64,000 bases of DNA from Gemmatimonadota bacterium (GTDB lineage Bacteria; Gemmatimonadota; Gemmatimonadetes; Gemmatimonadales; Gemmatimonadaceae): positions 930,001 to 994,000 of the forward strand of contig JADJRJ010000028.1 in NCBI GenBank assembly GCA_016712265.1, read 5' to 3'. Both the position numbers and the translations under genes were made by a program. Positions 26,997 through 36,658 of this stretch are shown one piece after another (within the stretch, counting starts at the first letter, position 1; every line of letters begins with the position of its first letter). Below the pieces are notes generated by a model. The model ran no database searches. It was not told where the DNA came from and saw only the letters and a list, made by a program, of their open reading frames with translations.

Positions 26997-28412
26997 ATGA
27001 CTTTCCCCGATCCTCCGCGCGACCGCGATCCGCTTGAGAGTGCCGCGCGGCACGCACAGGCGTGGCTCGCATCGCTCGACACCCGGTCCGTCGCCGCGAC
27101 CGTTTCCCGCGACGAGCTTCGGCGCCGCTTTGAGGCACCACTCCCGCAAACGGGTGTCGCCGCCCACACCGTCGTGGATGACCTGGTTCGCGCGGCGGAC
27201 GGCGGTCAGCTCGCCAGTGGCTCGGGCCGGTTCTTCGCCTGGGTCATCGGCGGCGCCGTGCCATCGTCCGTCGCAGCCGAGTGGCTCGTGAGCGCCTGGG
27301 ACCAGAACGCGACCATCTACGCGACGTCACCGGTCGCCTCCGTCGTTGAGGAAGTCGCCGGCCAATGGCTCCTCGACCTGTTTCGCCTGCCACGCACGTC
27401 GTCGTTTGCCTTCACGACCGGGTGCCAGATGGCACACTTCACGGCGTTGAGCGCAGCGCGGGAGCAGGTTTTGCGCCAGGTGGGCTGGGATGTGGGTCGC
27501 CAGGGGATGGCGGGCAGTCCCCCGATCCGCCTCCTCGTCAGTGCCATCCGGCACGTCTCCCTCGACCGCGCCCTGCGTTACCTCGGTATCGGGAGGGACC
27601 AGCTGCACGTGCTCCCCGTGGACGCCAGCGGCGGGATCGCACCCGAGACGCTGGCGGGGGCCCTCTCCGTCGAAGGTCCAACGATCGTATGCCTGAACGC
27701 CGGCGACCTCAATACCGGGGCGTTCGATGACTTCCGGGCCCTCGTACCCCTCGCGCAGGCGCGTGGAGCCTGGGTCCACGTGGATGGGGCCTTTGGGCTC
27801 TTTGGCCGCACGTCACGCCGGTACGACTCCCTGGTGGAGGGGATGGAGCTGGCCGACAGCTGGGCGACCGACTGTCACAAGTGGCTCAACGTGCCGCAGG
27901 ATTCCGGGTTTGTCGCGGTGCGCCACCCGGACGCGCACCGACGCGCCATGACGATCGTCGATTCCTACTTCGTCGCGGAGGACAAGGCGCGGGATGAGAT
28001 CGACTGGACCCCCGAGTGGTCACGCCGGGCGCGCGGCTTTGGCGTGTACGCCGCCCTCCGCGAACTGGGCCGCGAGGGGGTGGCCGCGCTCATCGAACGC
28101 AACGGGGAACAGTGTGCGGCCCTCGCCGCCGGAATGGCCGACATTGCTGGCGTGGACCTCGTCTCTCCCCCGCGACTCAACCAGGCGCTCGTGCGCTTTC
28201 GGGACGCACGCGATGGTGCGACGGAGGCCGACCATGATGCGCGGACAGAGCGGGTCATCGCGGCCATCAACGCCAGCGGCGAGGCGTTCTTTGGTCCGTC
28301 CACCTGGCAGGGCAAGCGAGTGATGAGAATTTGTGTGGTGAATTGGCGGACAACCGCACGCGATGTGGCGCGGACCATCGCCGCCGTGCGACACGCCCTC
28401 ACGATCGCGTAG
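26997..28412 (+). CDS. PLP-dependent group II amino acid decarboxylase
   Basis: A 471-residue pyridoxal-phosphate enzyme of the aromatic-L-amino-acid / glutamate decarboxylase family, cytoplasmic. The PLP-binding Lys295 is in TDCHKWLNVPQDSGF. Other family marks are the substrate loop region FAFTTGCQMAHFTAL, the Asp of HVDGAFGLF that contacts the pyridine nitrogen, and the C-terminal GKRVMRICVVNWRTT. I chose ATG 26997 (GTG 26991 is two codons upstream). With the first codon so close to the presumed promoter region and no Shine-Dalgarno, the message may be leaderless. The substrate (aromatic amino acid, glutamate or aspartate) cannot be settled by eye. Cys in CQMAH where AADC has Ser/Thr-rich sequence is worth noting. 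Confidence 0.9.
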   Translation: MTFPDPPRDRDPLESAARHAQAWLASLDTRSVAATVSRDELRRRFEAPLPQTGVAAHTVVDDLVRAADGGQLASGSGRFFAWVIGGAVPSSVAAEWLVSAWDQNATIYATSPVASVVEEVAGQWLLDLFRLPRTSSFAFTTGCQMAHFTALSAAREQVLRQVGWDVGRQGMAGSPPIRLLVSAIRHVSLDRALRYLGIGRDQLHVLPVDASGGIAPETLAGALSVEGPTIVCLNAGDLNTGAFDDFRALVPLAQARGAWVHVDGAFGLFGRTSRRYDSLVEGMELADSWATDCHKWLNVPQDSGFVAVRHPDAHRRAMTIVDSYFVAEDKARDEIDWTPEWSRRARGFGVYAALRELGREGVAALIERNGEQCAALAAGMADIAGVDLVSPPRLNQALVRFRDARDGATEADHDARTERVIAAINASGEAFFGPSTWQGKRVMRICVVNWRTTARDVARTIAAVRHALTIA

Positions 28413-28524
28413 CGCTGCCGTCGCACAGCGGGAGGTGCCGCGCCAAGAGCGCGTCCCCCGAACGGTTTTCCATTGACCGCGACCGTGCGAGTGGCCACCT
28501 TCGCGACACTCGAACCCATGGTCC

Positions 28525-30849
28525 ATGCGTCAGCTGCTCCGTGCCCTCCTCCTGGGGGGGGCGCTCATACCAAAACTGGGCGCCGCCCAGGCCATTCCCA
28601 CGCCGGCCTCAATTCTCGGCTTTGAACCTGGCGCGGACCGACGCCTCCCGACGTGGAAGCAGGTCACGGACTACTTCACCGCGCTCGACAAGGCGTCACC
28701 ACGCGTGACCACGCGGGTGCTGGGCAAGACGGTGCAGGGACGACCATTCCTTGCCGCCTTCATCTCGGATCCCGCCAACCTCGCGAACCTCGAGCGGCTG
28801 CGGCGGGTCCAGCGCAAGCTGATGGACCCACGACTCCGGACCGAAGCCGAGCTGCCCACCCTGCTCGAGCAGGGGAAGACGATCATCCTCATCACGTCGA
28901 GCATTCACTCCACCGAGGTGGGCGGCTTCCTCACCCCGTTGGTCCTTGCCGATCGCCTGGCGCGTGGCTCGAGCGCAGAAGTGATGTCGATCCTCCGAAA
29001 CACCATCATCATGTTGGTGCCGTCCCAAAACCCCGATGGTGTAGACATCGTCGGCAACTGGTACCGCTCCACCATCGACACCCCGGCCGAGGGGAGTTCC
29101 CCGCCAGAGCTGTACCACTACTACACCGGGCACGACAACAATCGAGACTGGTACGCCCTCACCCAGCCCGAAACGCGCTACACCGTGGATTCCCTGTACA
29201 CGCCGTGGAATCCCCAGATCGTCAATGACATCCACCAGCAGGGCTCCAATACGTCGCGCATCTTCATCCCGCCGTACATGGACCCGGTGGAACCCAACAT
29301 CGACCCGATCCTGACCGCCGGGACCAACGCGCTCGGCATGGAGATGGCCTGGCGCCTGGTGGCGGAGGGCAAGACGGGGATTGCGACCAACGCGAGCTAC
29401 GACCAATGGTCGCCGGCGCGTCAGTATTCGCTGAACCATCGCGGCGTGCGCATCCTCACGGAAACCGCGAGCGCGCGCCTCGCGTCCCCGCTGAATATCG
29501 CGTTTCAGGCGTTAGGCACCGGACGGGGATACGACGCCAAGGTCACCAGCTGGAACCACCCGGCCGTCTGGAAGGGCGGGACATGGGGGATCGGCAATAT
29601 CGTGGACTACCAGACCAGCGCGTCCTGGGCGATGCTGGCCGCGGCGGCGCGCGACCGGCGCATGTGGCTGGAGAGTTACGCTCAACTCGGTGTGCGCGCG
29701 CTGGCCGACAACAGCCCGTGGACCAGCGAGGCCGCCGTGCCGTCGGCGTTCATCATCCCGAAGGACCAACGCGACCCGCAGGCCCTCGGCCGCCTCGTCT
29801 GGACCCTGCAACACGGCCAGGTGGAAGTTCGAACGACCACCGAAGCCGTGACGGTCGACGGGAAGACGCACCCGGCCGGCAGCTACGCGGTGCTCGTCAG
29901 GCAGAACTTCGGGAGCTATGCGAAGGCCCTCCTCGAGCGACAGAGGTACCCGGACTTGCGGGAATACCCAGGCGGGCCGCCCAAGCGGCCGTATGACGTG
30001 ACGGCGCACACCCTGCCATTGCTCTTTGGGGTGGAAGTCGCAACGGTCCTGGGGCCGCCTCCGGCGACGGGCGCCGCCATCGCGATGATCCCCGAGCCGA
30101 AGTACTCGGTTGCCGGCCTCAGCGGGGCCAGCGGACGTCGTATCGGCATCTACCGCAGTTACGCTGCGTCCATGGATGAGGGGTGGACGCGATGGATCTT
30201 CGACTCACACCAGGTCCCGTTCACCTCGCTCGTTGATCGCGACATCAAGGCCGGGAACCTCAAGAGCCGCTTCGACGCCATTCTCGTGCCGGACAGCCCG
30301 TCGCAACAGATCACCCGCGGGCTGCCGAACGCCTACCCGGATACCCTGCGTGGCGGGCTCGGCGAGGTTGGCCAACGCGCCCTGGTCGAGTTCGTTGAGC
30401 AGGGCGGGATCCTCCTGGCCTTCAACGATGCGAGCCTCTACGCGGTCGAGGCGTTCAAGCTTCCGGTGAAGAACGCCCTGGAAGGGGTGCGCAACACCGA
30501 GTTCTATGCCCCGGGATCGCTCTTCGGCGTCGATGTCGATCGGGCGCACCCGATGACCAAGGGCTACACCGCGCCAGTTCCCGCCGTCTGGTTCGAGGAC
30601 TCGCCCGCCTTCGAGATCACCGATCCGTCCAAGGCACGCGCCGTCCTGACCTACCAGGCCCAGGGGAATCCGCTGCTCTCCGGCTGGCTGCTCGGCGCCC
30701 AGAAGATCAATGGAAAGGCCGCCATGGTCGAAGCGACCATTGGCAAGGGCAAGGTGGTGCTGTACGGCTTCCGCCCGCAGTACCGTGGACAGACCAACGC
30801 GACGCTGCCCCTGATTTGGGACGCGATCGGACGCGCGGCCATTCAATAG
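28525..30849 (+). CDS. M14-family zinc carboxypeptidase, secreted
   Basis: A 774-residue exported metallopeptidase (signal MRQLLRALLLGGALIPKLGAAQA). The zinc ligands are His128 and Glu131 in IHSTEVGG and His237 in NDIHQQG. The catalytic Glu is probably in ILTETAS near residue 315. The peptidase domain fills about residues 40-330, and the long C-terminal part (to 774) ends in a glutamine-amidotransferase-like alpha/beta segment (AMVEATIGKGKVVLYGFRPQ) that is common in large M14 proteins of environmental bacteria. It probably trims peptides outside the cell. OsmC follows nine bases later and is likely co-transcribed. The 112 bases upstream show nothing firm. Confidence 0.92.
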   Translation: MRQLLRALLLGGALIPKLGAAQAIPTPASILGFEPGADRRLPTWKQVTDYFTALDKASPRVTTRVLGKTVQGRPFLAAFISDPANLANLERLRRVQRKLMDPRLRTEAELPTLLEQGKTIILITSSIHSTEVGGFLTPLVLADRLARGSSAEVMSILRNTIIMLVPSQNPDGVDIVGNWYRSTIDTPAEGSSPPELYHYYTGHDNNRDWYALTQPETRYTVDSLYTPWNPQIVNDIHQQGSNTSRIFIPPYMDPVEPNIDPILTAGTNALGMEMAWRLVAEGKTGIATNASYDQWSPARQYSLNHRGVRILTETASARLASPLNIAFQALGTGRGYDAKVTSWNHPAVWKGGTWGIGNIVDYQTSASWAMLAAAARDRRMWLESYAQLGVRALADNSPWTSEAAVPSAFIIPKDQRDPQALGRLVWTLQHGQVEVRTTTEAVTVDGKTHPAGSYAVLVRQNFGSYAKALLERQRYPDLREYPGGPPKRPYDVTAHTLPLLFGVEVATVLGPPPATGAAIAMIPEPKYSVAGLSGASGRRIGIYRSYAASMDEGWTRWIFDSHQVPFTSLVDRDIKAGNLKSRFDAILVPDSPSQQITRGLPNAYPDTLRGGLGEVGQRALVEFVEQGGILLAFNDASLYAVEAFKLPVKNALEGVRNTEFYAPGSLFGVDVDRAHPMTKGYTAPVPAVWFEDSPAFEITDPSKARAVLTYQAQGNPLLSGWLLGAQKINGKAAMVEATIGKGKVVLYGFRPQYRGQTNATLPLIWDAIGRAAIQ

Positions 30850-30857
30850 GAGATGAC

Positions 30858-31247
30858 ATGACAGCTCCCGCCCCATCACTCATTCGCGAGGCCCGCGTGA
30901 CAGCGGCCTCGACCGACACCTTCGGCCGCGTGTTGTGCAGCGCGCGCAATCATCACTTTGTTATCGACGGCCCCGTCCCCAACGGATGTCCCGGCGAAGC
31001 CATCACGCCGCCCGAGGCGTTCCTTGCGGCGGTGGCCTCGTGTGGCGTTGAGCTGGCCCAGGTCATCGGGAAGGAAGACCACCTCGCCGTGACCCGCATC
31101 CGCGCATCCATCTACGGCAAGGTCGATCGCGGCAACCCGGTGCGGTCGGATGTCACCCTGTTCAACGAGATCCGGATGGCCTTCACGATCGAGGGGCCGT
31201 CGCAGCAGGAGGCCGCCTCGATCGTCGAGAAGTTCAAGAAGCGTTGA
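30858..31247 (+). CDS. OsmC-family protein
   Basis: A 129-residue OsmC/Ohr-type protein. The conserved Cys is in FLAAVASCGVELAQ on the central helix, and a second Cys is in GRVLCSARN. Spacing fits the OsmC subgroup more than the peroxide reductase Ohr, which has both Cys in fixed motifs. The start at 30858 has a good ribosome site (AGGAG, seven bases upstream). It has no signal peptide. A thiol-dependent organic hydroperoxide reductase role is usual for the family but is unproven here because the N-terminal Cys is not in a canonical position. Confidence 0.85.
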   Translation: MTAPAPSLIREARVTAASTDTFGRVLCSARNHHFVIDGPVPNGCPGEAITPPEAFLAAVASCGVELAQVIGKEDHLAVTRIRASIYGKVDRGNPVRSDVTLFNEIRMAFTIEGPSQQEAASIVEKFKKR

Positions 31248-31463
31248 CCACTCTACGGCACGGTCGCGGTCGCGACCCCGGTAGTTGTGGTTACCCTGGA
31301 AGGTTGATCCACCGGATTGGTGGGGTGGGGCGGACGCGTTCGGCTTTACAACCGACCCCACCCCGTGGTTCGCCCCTCACTCGCCCACCCACGCGTCGCT
31401 GCTCCCTGACCCCGGTCGCGCTGGAAAGCGCGCGCCGATGCACTGCCAGCAGTCTCAGCGTGA

Positions 31464-31512
31464 TGTAAGGGTTTGGACACTGGGGTTACCCCCAGTAGGG
31501 AAATCCCTTACA
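31464..31512. repeat. Nested palindromes between convergent genes
   Basis: TGTAAGGG at 31464-31471 and CCCTTACA at 31505-31512 form an outer 8-bp pair. Inside are CTGGGG-TTAC-CCCCAG (31480-31495) and AGGGA-AA-TCCCT (31497-31508). The right arm overlaps the stop codon of the DUF4403 gene. The remaining bases from 31248 to 31463 hold no gene or site I can support. It could be a bidirectional terminator or a protein-binding site. Confidence 0.55.
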
Positions 31513-32977
31513 GCTTTGGCGCCCCCGGAGTCGAGTCGGCGGGGGCGCCCGAGCGATCGATATCGAGGCGCGCGGTACCTGCCGCCGCAGCCCTTACCCT
31601 GAGGCCGGTGCGAAAGGCGCGAACCGCGGTCGGCTTCGCCGCCGCCAACTGCGCCTGCAGCCTCACCCCGGGCGCCAGATCCCGGTTCATGGCGCGTTCG
31701 GCCGAGAGTCGGAGTCGATCCAGCCCCTCCTCGACCGGGAACCGCGCCCGCTGTCGGAGAAACGTCAGGATCTCGTCGTCCTTGAGCCAGGCGACGCTGC
31801 GCACCAGGGCGTCAGTGGTCCGCAAGTCGTAATCGAGGTCCGGGACAACGAGCTGGTCGCTGGTGGCATCGTATTGCGGGGTGCCGATCACGTAAAATCG
31901 ACCTCGCATGCTCCCACCAAACCGCACCTCGAGCGCGACGCGGCCGGCCCCGATCCCTGTCAGCTCAACGTCCTCGATGATGATGTGCCGATCCCCCCGC
32001 TCGATGCGCTTCTGTCGCAGGGCCCGGCGCAGCATCGTGCTCGCGACGTCGTAACCCACGACGGCTTCCAGGGAGACCTGCATGCCCTGGCCGATCGAGT
32101 CGCCACGTACGAGCTGCGGCAGTGGGGTGAACAGGTCGAAGTCGTTCGGGCGATTGCCGGTGAGGATCCGGGGGCGAGCCATCAAGCGCACCGGGATGAC
32201 GAGAGCCCCGGAGTCGTTGCGCACAGTGCCGTGGCGGACATCAGCGGGGTTGATCGTGAACCAGACGCTGTCCGAGATGCGAATCGGGCGCGACAGCGTC
32301 CGCCACCACGATTCCATTCTGGCTCTCGTATCCAGGCGTGCGATCGACTGGTCGAGCGAGCGGAGCGGCCCGCCGAGGGCGTTCCGTGTGGCGCCGAGGA
32401 CCTTCTCGGTCACGTCGATCCGGAACACCGTCACCCGGCACCGGTCCCGCGCTTCTTCGCTGAACGCCTTTACGTCGGCGAGGCGGGACTTGGACTTGAG
32501 TCCCCACTCAGGGGTCAGCGTGAGGTCGGAAACGAGGGTCAGTCTGGCCCTCGGTCGAGGAACGCCGCTAGTGCCGCAGGCGGCGCTCACCTCTGGACCG
32601 ACCGGCGGATCGTACCAGCCGCGGCCTTCGTATTCGACGGTGCTCGACACCGTTGCACGACGGCCGTCAAACCGGATTCGGAACGGTGAGCGTGATGCCG
32701 CGAAAGCGAAGTGGGCGCGTCGGTTTCCCGGCACCGGTAGTTTCTCGGTGATGTCGCCGAAACGCCGCGGCGCCGCGCGTTCGATCGCCGCGAGGGCAGG
32801 GGCCAGATCGTATCGAATGTCCGCCTCGATGATCGATGGCTCCGCCGCAGGGAGCGAGTCGACCAGGTCGTCGACAACCAGCGGAGGTGGGGCCTCGACG
32901 TCCGCGCCGCGCGTACACGCGGCGGCGGGGCCAGCGGCGAGCGCGAGGAGACAGTGGGTAAGGCGGCGGCGAGTCAC
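31508..32977 (-). CDS. DUF4403 family lipoprotein
   Basis: A 489-residue protein of the DUF4403 type, made mostly of alternating strands, as in tubular lipid-binding or BPI-like folds. The GTG at 32977 gives a lipoprotein signal (VTRRRLTHCLLALAAG, then PAAAC). Recognisable family parts are WGLKSKSRLADVKAF, VWFTINPADVRHG and a C-terminal GIGAGRVALEVRFGGSMRG. Reading frame continues upstream to 33247, but that part is complement of the divergent oxidase gene and lacks a signal. Function unknown; an envelope role is inferred from the lipid anchor. It shares the 70-base divergent gap with the multicopper oxidase. Confidence 0.78.
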   Translation of the reverse strand: MTRRRLTHCLLALAAGPAAACTRGADVEAPPPLVVDDLVDSLPAAEPSIIEADIRYDLAPALAAIERAAPRRFGDITEKLPVPGNRRAHFAFAASRSPFRIRFDGRRATVSSTVEYEGRGWYDPPVGPEVSAACGTSGVPRPRARLTLVSDLTLTPEWGLKSKSRLADVKAFSEEARDRCRVTVFRIDVTEKVLGATRNALGGPLRSLDQSIARLDTRARMESWWRTLSRPIRISDSVWFTINPADVRHGTVRNDSGALVIPVRLMARPRILTGNRPNDFDLFTPLPQLVRGDSIGQGMQVSLEAVVGYDVASTMLRRALRQKRIERGDRHIIIEDVELTGIGAGRVALEVRFGGSMRGRFYVIGTPQYDATSDQLVVPDLDYDLRTTDALVRSVAWLKDDEILTFLRQRARFPVEEGLDRLRLSAERAMNRDLAPGVRLQAQLAAAKPTAVRAFRTGLRVRAAAAGTARLDIDRSGAPADSTPGAPKL

Positions 32978-33047
32978 TCCCTGAGATGCGATGGCGCGTC
33001 GGCCGTGTCCAGTGGGGGGCGCGGGTGCGGGCGCACAGATTACGGGA

Positions 33048-35159
33048 ATGATTCGACGCGCGTTTCTCCTCGTGGTGGCCAGTGCGGCGCTCCCGCTCGG
33101 CGCCCAGTCGGCGCCACCGCCGGGATGGCGCGAACCCCGGTGCCCGTTTGGCACCGCGCCGTTTGCCACGCCCCTCTGTACAGAACTGGTGCCAACACCG
33201 GACCTCAACGGCGTTCGGGGCATGTTGGAGTTGCGCTGGATTCCCACACCGTTTGGCGTGGCGGTGCGTGCCGATGGTTCGCTCCGTCATTACCTCGTGG
33301 CGCGGTTCGAGGGGTTGCCCGAGCCGTCCCGGTTGGGCGGAGTGGTGCTGGTCGCCTGGGGTTACGACCTCACCCACGCGCGGGAGGTGCGCCTGGGCGA
33401 GGTGCGGAATGGGGCCACAGCGCTCGGTGAGTTGCCGTTCGAGTACTTCCGGGTCATTGTGAGCGCCGAACCATCCCGTCGGGGATCGACCCGGCGCGGC
33501 CGGCTGGTGGCGCGGGCGACGAGCCCAAACTCCCTGATGTTGGCGCACCGGGACGCGATGGCGCCGATGATGGCGCCGTCGCCAGGGACGCACGCCGGGC
33601 ATGACATGGGGTGGCCGATGCCTCCCGTGGATCCGCGACTTGCGCCGAGTGCCATGGCGCATGACCCCCCGTCGGTGGCCCCGTGGCAGCCGGATACCGC
33701 GGGTCGTCGCGTGATCCCCCGTCGCCCTACCGAGACCATGCAGGTGCGGGACGGCGATACACTGGACCTCACCGCGGGGCTGATCCGGCGCACCGTCGCC
33801 GGGCGCAGTTTCGTGCTGTATGGCTACAACGGGCAGTCGCCGGGGCCCCTCATCCGGGCGGAACGCGGTGCGCGTGTCGTCGTCCGCTTTACCAACGAGT
33901 TGGACCTGCCGAGCACGATCCACTGGCATGGCCTGCGGCACGACTGGCGCGACGATGGCGTACCGCACGTGTCGCAGGAGCCGGTGGCGCCGGGAGGCAC
34001 CCATGTGTACCACCTGCATTTTCCCGATGCCGGGATCTACTGGTATCACCCGCACGTCCGCGAGGATATCCAGCAGGAGTTGGGGCTGTACGGCAACATC
34101 CTGGTGGGTCGCCGCGCGCGGGCGGGGGTGCGTGTGCATCGCGAGGAGGTCCTGGCCCTCGACGACTTCCTCGTGGCCGATGGCGATCGCGTGATGCCCT
34201 TTGGTGCCGACACCGCGTCCCATGCCTTGATGGGGCGTATCGGTAACGTGCTCCTCGTGAACGGGGAGCCACGCTACCACCTGGCCGTGGGTCGTGGGGC
34301 CGTCGTGCGCTTCTACCTCACCAACGTCTCGAACGCACGACTCTTCAACCTCCGGATCCCGGGCGCGCGGATGAAACTGGTCGGCTCCGACCTCGGCGAC
34401 TTCGAGCGCGAGGCGTGGGTGGAATCGGTTGTGATAGCGCCGGCCGAGCGCTACGTGGTCGAGGTGCACTTCCCGCGGGCCGGGCGGTACGCCCTGGTGA
34501 ACAGCGTGCGGTGGTTGGACCACATGCAGGGCACAAGCGCCCTCGTCGATGACACGTTAGGCACCGTGACGACCGGCCCGCAATCGGCGGGACCGAACTA
34601 CGCGGCGCCCTTTGCGACCCTGCGCGAACACCGCGACGTCCAGCGCGAGCTAGTCCCCCTCCGCGCCGCCCTGTCGCGTCCCCCCGACCGGACCCTCACG
34701 CTCGGGATGCAACTCACCGGCGTGTCCCCGTCCATGGTCGCTATGCTCACGGGGATTGCCATGCCGCTGGACTGGAACGACGCGATGCCCATGATGAACT
34801 GGGCCCTGACCGCTCGCGAGGTGACCTGGACCCTCCGCGACGACGCCGGGTCGACCAACATGGGGATCCACTGGCGCTTCCGCGTCGGCGACAAGGTCAA
34901 GGTGCGCCTCGTGAACGATCCCACCGTGACCCACGCCATGGCCCACCCGATCCACTTTCATGGCCAGCGCTTCGTGGTGCTCTCGCGCAACGGCGCCCCG
35001 AATGCGAACATGGCGTGGAAGGACACGGCCGTGTTGCCGGCCGGTGAAACGATGGACATCCTCCTGGACCTCACCAACCCCGGCACCTGGATGATGCACT
35101 GCCACATCGCCGAGCACCTTGGTACGGGGATGATGGGCATGTTCAGCGTGGAACCATAG
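33048..35159 (+). CDS. Multicopper oxidase with N-terminal extension and Met/His-rich linker
   Basis: A 703-residue exported multicopper oxidase (signal MIRRAFLLVVASAALPLGAQ). All copper motifs are present: IHWHG (first His 292), YWYHPH, HPIHFHG and the type-1/type-3 motif HCHIAEHLGTGM with Cys685 and a Met axial ligand. Two features precede the oxidase domains: a roughly 150-residue beta-rich domain (GVRGMLELRWIPTPFG, YFRVIVSAEPS) and a linker with clustered Met and His (LMLAHRDAMAPMMAP, HAGHDMGWPMP) resembling copper-binding tails. It probably detoxifies Cu(I) or oxidises phenolics or metals in the periplasm. The amidohydrolase gene begins two bases after the stop. Confidence 0.93.
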   Translation: MIRRAFLLVVASAALPLGAQSAPPPGWREPRCPFGTAPFATPLCTELVPTPDLNGVRGMLELRWIPTPFGVAVRADGSLRHYLVARFEGLPEPSRLGGVVLVAWGYDLTHAREVRLGEVRNGATALGELPFEYFRVIVSAEPSRRGSTRRGRLVARATSPNSLMLAHRDAMAPMMAPSPGTHAGHDMGWPMPPVDPRLAPSAMAHDPPSVAPWQPDTAGRRVIPRRPTETMQVRDGDTLDLTAGLIRRTVAGRSFVLYGYNGQSPGPLIRAERGARVVVRFTNELDLPSTIHWHGLRHDWRDDGVPHVSQEPVAPGGTHVYHLHFPDAGIYWYHPHVREDIQQELGLYGNILVGRRARAGVRVHREEVLALDDFLVADGDRVMPFGADTASHALMGRIGNVLLVNGEPRYHLAVGRGAVVRFYLTNVSNARLFNLRIPGARMKLVGSDLGDFEREAWVESVVIAPAERYVVEVHFPRAGRYALVNSVRWLDHMQGTSALVDDTLGTVTTGPQSAGPNYAAPFATLREHRDVQRELVPLRAALSRPPDRTLTLGMQLTGVSPSMVAMLTGIAMPLDWNDAMPMMNWALTAREVTWTLRDDAGSTNMGIHWRFRVGDKVKVRLVNDPTVTHAMAHPIHFHGQRFVVLSRNGAPNANMAWKDTAVLPAGETMDILLDLTNPGTWMMHCHIAEHLGTGMMGMFSVEP

Positions 35160-35161
35160 CC

Positions 35162-36601
35162 ATGCATCCCCCCGACCCGCCTCTCCACATGCGTCGCCTC
35201 CTCCTTGGACTCCTGGTCGTACCGGCCCTCGGCGCACAACCGCGCACGATCAGCCCCACGATACGCGCCTACGTCTCGCATGATGCGCCGGTGATCGCCA
35301 TCCGCGACGTGCGCGTCCTGGATGGCACAACCGCGCCGCCTCGCGAGGGACAGACGGTGCTCATTCGCGGCGATCGCATAGCCGCCGTCGGGGCCAGTGG
35401 GTCCGTGGCAGTGCCCCCGGAGGCACAGGTGATCGACGGCCGCGGGCACACCCTGATTCCCGGGCTTGTCGGACTGCACGACCACATGTACTACAGCTCG
35501 GCAGCAGGTGGCTCCATGAAGATGATGCTGCAGAGTTACCCGCGGCTCTTCCTCGGCGCTGGCGTCACCACGGTGCGGACGGCCGGCAGCACCGACTCCT
35601 ACCAGGAGCTCAATACCCGTGCCGCCATCGAGCGTGGGGTGATCCCCGGGCCGACGATGTTTGTCACTGGCCCGTACCTTCAGGGCCCAGGGCCAGGGCC
35701 GGGCGCCATGCACCCAGTGGATGGCCCGGAGGACGCCCGCCGCATGGTGCGCTACTGGGCCGAGGAGGGGGTCACCTGGTTCAAGGCGTATACCCAGATC
35801 TCACGGGCCGCGTTAGGCGCCGCCATAGACGAGGCCCACGCGCGTGGCGTGCGGGTCACCGCACACCTGTGCAGCGTCGGATACCGCGAGGCCGTCGCCC
35901 TTGGCATCGACAATCTCGAACATGGACTCTTCGCCAACACCGAGTTCTTCCGGAACAAGCAGCCCGACGTGTGCCCCACGGCGGGGGACTCGGCGGTCTT
36001 CGCCCAGGCCGGCGTCGAGAACCCGGACGTCCAGCGCACGATCCAGGAGATGCTCGCCCGCAAGGTGTCGCTGACCTCGACGCTGGCCGTGTACGAGACC
36101 TCCACGCCGTCGCGCGTCCCCCGTGACCAGCGCGTGTTGGACGCTCTCATGCCCGAAGCGGCCCAGGCGGTTGGCCGTTGGTACGACAGCGCGGCCAACG
36201 CAAAGGACGCCGTCGCCCGTGACGTGCTGCGAAAGACCATGGCGTTCGAGGTGGCCTACCTGCGGGCCGGCGGCCTGCTCGCGGCCGGTTCGGACCCATG
36301 CTGCCTCCATGTCATCGCGGGGTACGGGGACCAGCGCAACTACGAACTGCTGGTCGAGGCGGGGCTGTCACCCGTCGAGGCCGTGGCGGTCATGACCAGA
36401 AACGGGGCGCGGGTCCTCGGAATCGATAAGGACGTGGGCACCGTGGAAGCTGGCAAGCAGGCGGATCTCGTGCTCCTCCGCGGGAACCTGACCGAGTCGC
36501 CGACGGTCATACGGAACACGGTGACCGTCTTTCGGAGGGGGACCGGTTTCGACTCCCGCCGCCTGATCGAGTCCATCAAGGGACAAGTCGGGATCAAGTA
36601 A
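35162..36601 (+). CDS. Secreted amidohydrolase (prolidase/imidazolonepropionase-like)
   Basis: A 479-residue metal-dependent hydrolase with an N-terminal signal (MRRLLLGLLVVPALGAQ, beginning at an in-frame ATG at 35189, a possible true start). The metal site is intact: HxH in VGLHDHMYY, the carboxylated Lys in TWFKAYTQ, His in VTAHLCS and NLEHGLF, and the catalytic Asp in AAGSDPC. The Cys pair DPCC is unusual at that place. The beta domain closes with GKQADLVLLRGN. It lies two bases after the multicopper oxidase, so the two are co-transcribed, although no shared pathway is obvious. The family hydrolyses peptides, cyclic ureides or mycotoxin-like amides. Confidence 0.9.
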   Translation: MHPPDPPLHMRRLLLGLLVVPALGAQPRTISPTIRAYVSHDAPVIAIRDVRVLDGTTAPPREGQTVLIRGDRIAAVGASGSVAVPPEAQVIDGRGHTLIPGLVGLHDHMYYSSAAGGSMKMMLQSYPRLFLGAGVTTVRTAGSTDSYQELNTRAAIERGVIPGPTMFVTGPYLQGPGPGPGAMHPVDGPEDARRMVRYWAEEGVTWFKAYTQISRAALGAAIDEAHARGVRVTAHLCSVGYREAVALGIDNLEHGLFANTEFFRNKQPDVCPTAGDSAVFAQAGVENPDVQRTIQEMLARKVSLTSTLAVYETSTPSRVPRDQRVLDALMPEAAQAVGRWYDSAANAKDAVARDVLRKTMAFEVAYLRAGGLLAAGSDPCCLHVIAGYGDQRNYELLVEAGLSPVEAVAVMTRNGARVLGIDKDVGTVEAGKQADLVLLRGNLTESPTVIRNTVTVFRRGTGFDSRRLIESIKGQVGIK

Positions 36602-36610
36602 GTTGGCCGA

Positions 36611-36640
36611 TTGACGCGGTCTGGTCGTGGCTCGTATGGT
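36611..36640 (+). promoter_or_regulatory. Candidate sigma-70-type promoter
   Basis: TTGACG and TATGGT are 18 bases apart, about 20 bases before the GTG start of the small exported protein. It could give that gene its own transcript, separate from the oxidase/amidohydrolase operon. Confidence 0.35.
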
Positions 36641-36658
36641 TCCGTTGGTGCTATTGAC

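Noticed and set aside
32667..34523. 618-codon minus-strand open frame opposite the multicopper oxidase
   Set aside because: All copper motifs are on the plus strand; the minus frame is His/Arg-rich antisense noise.
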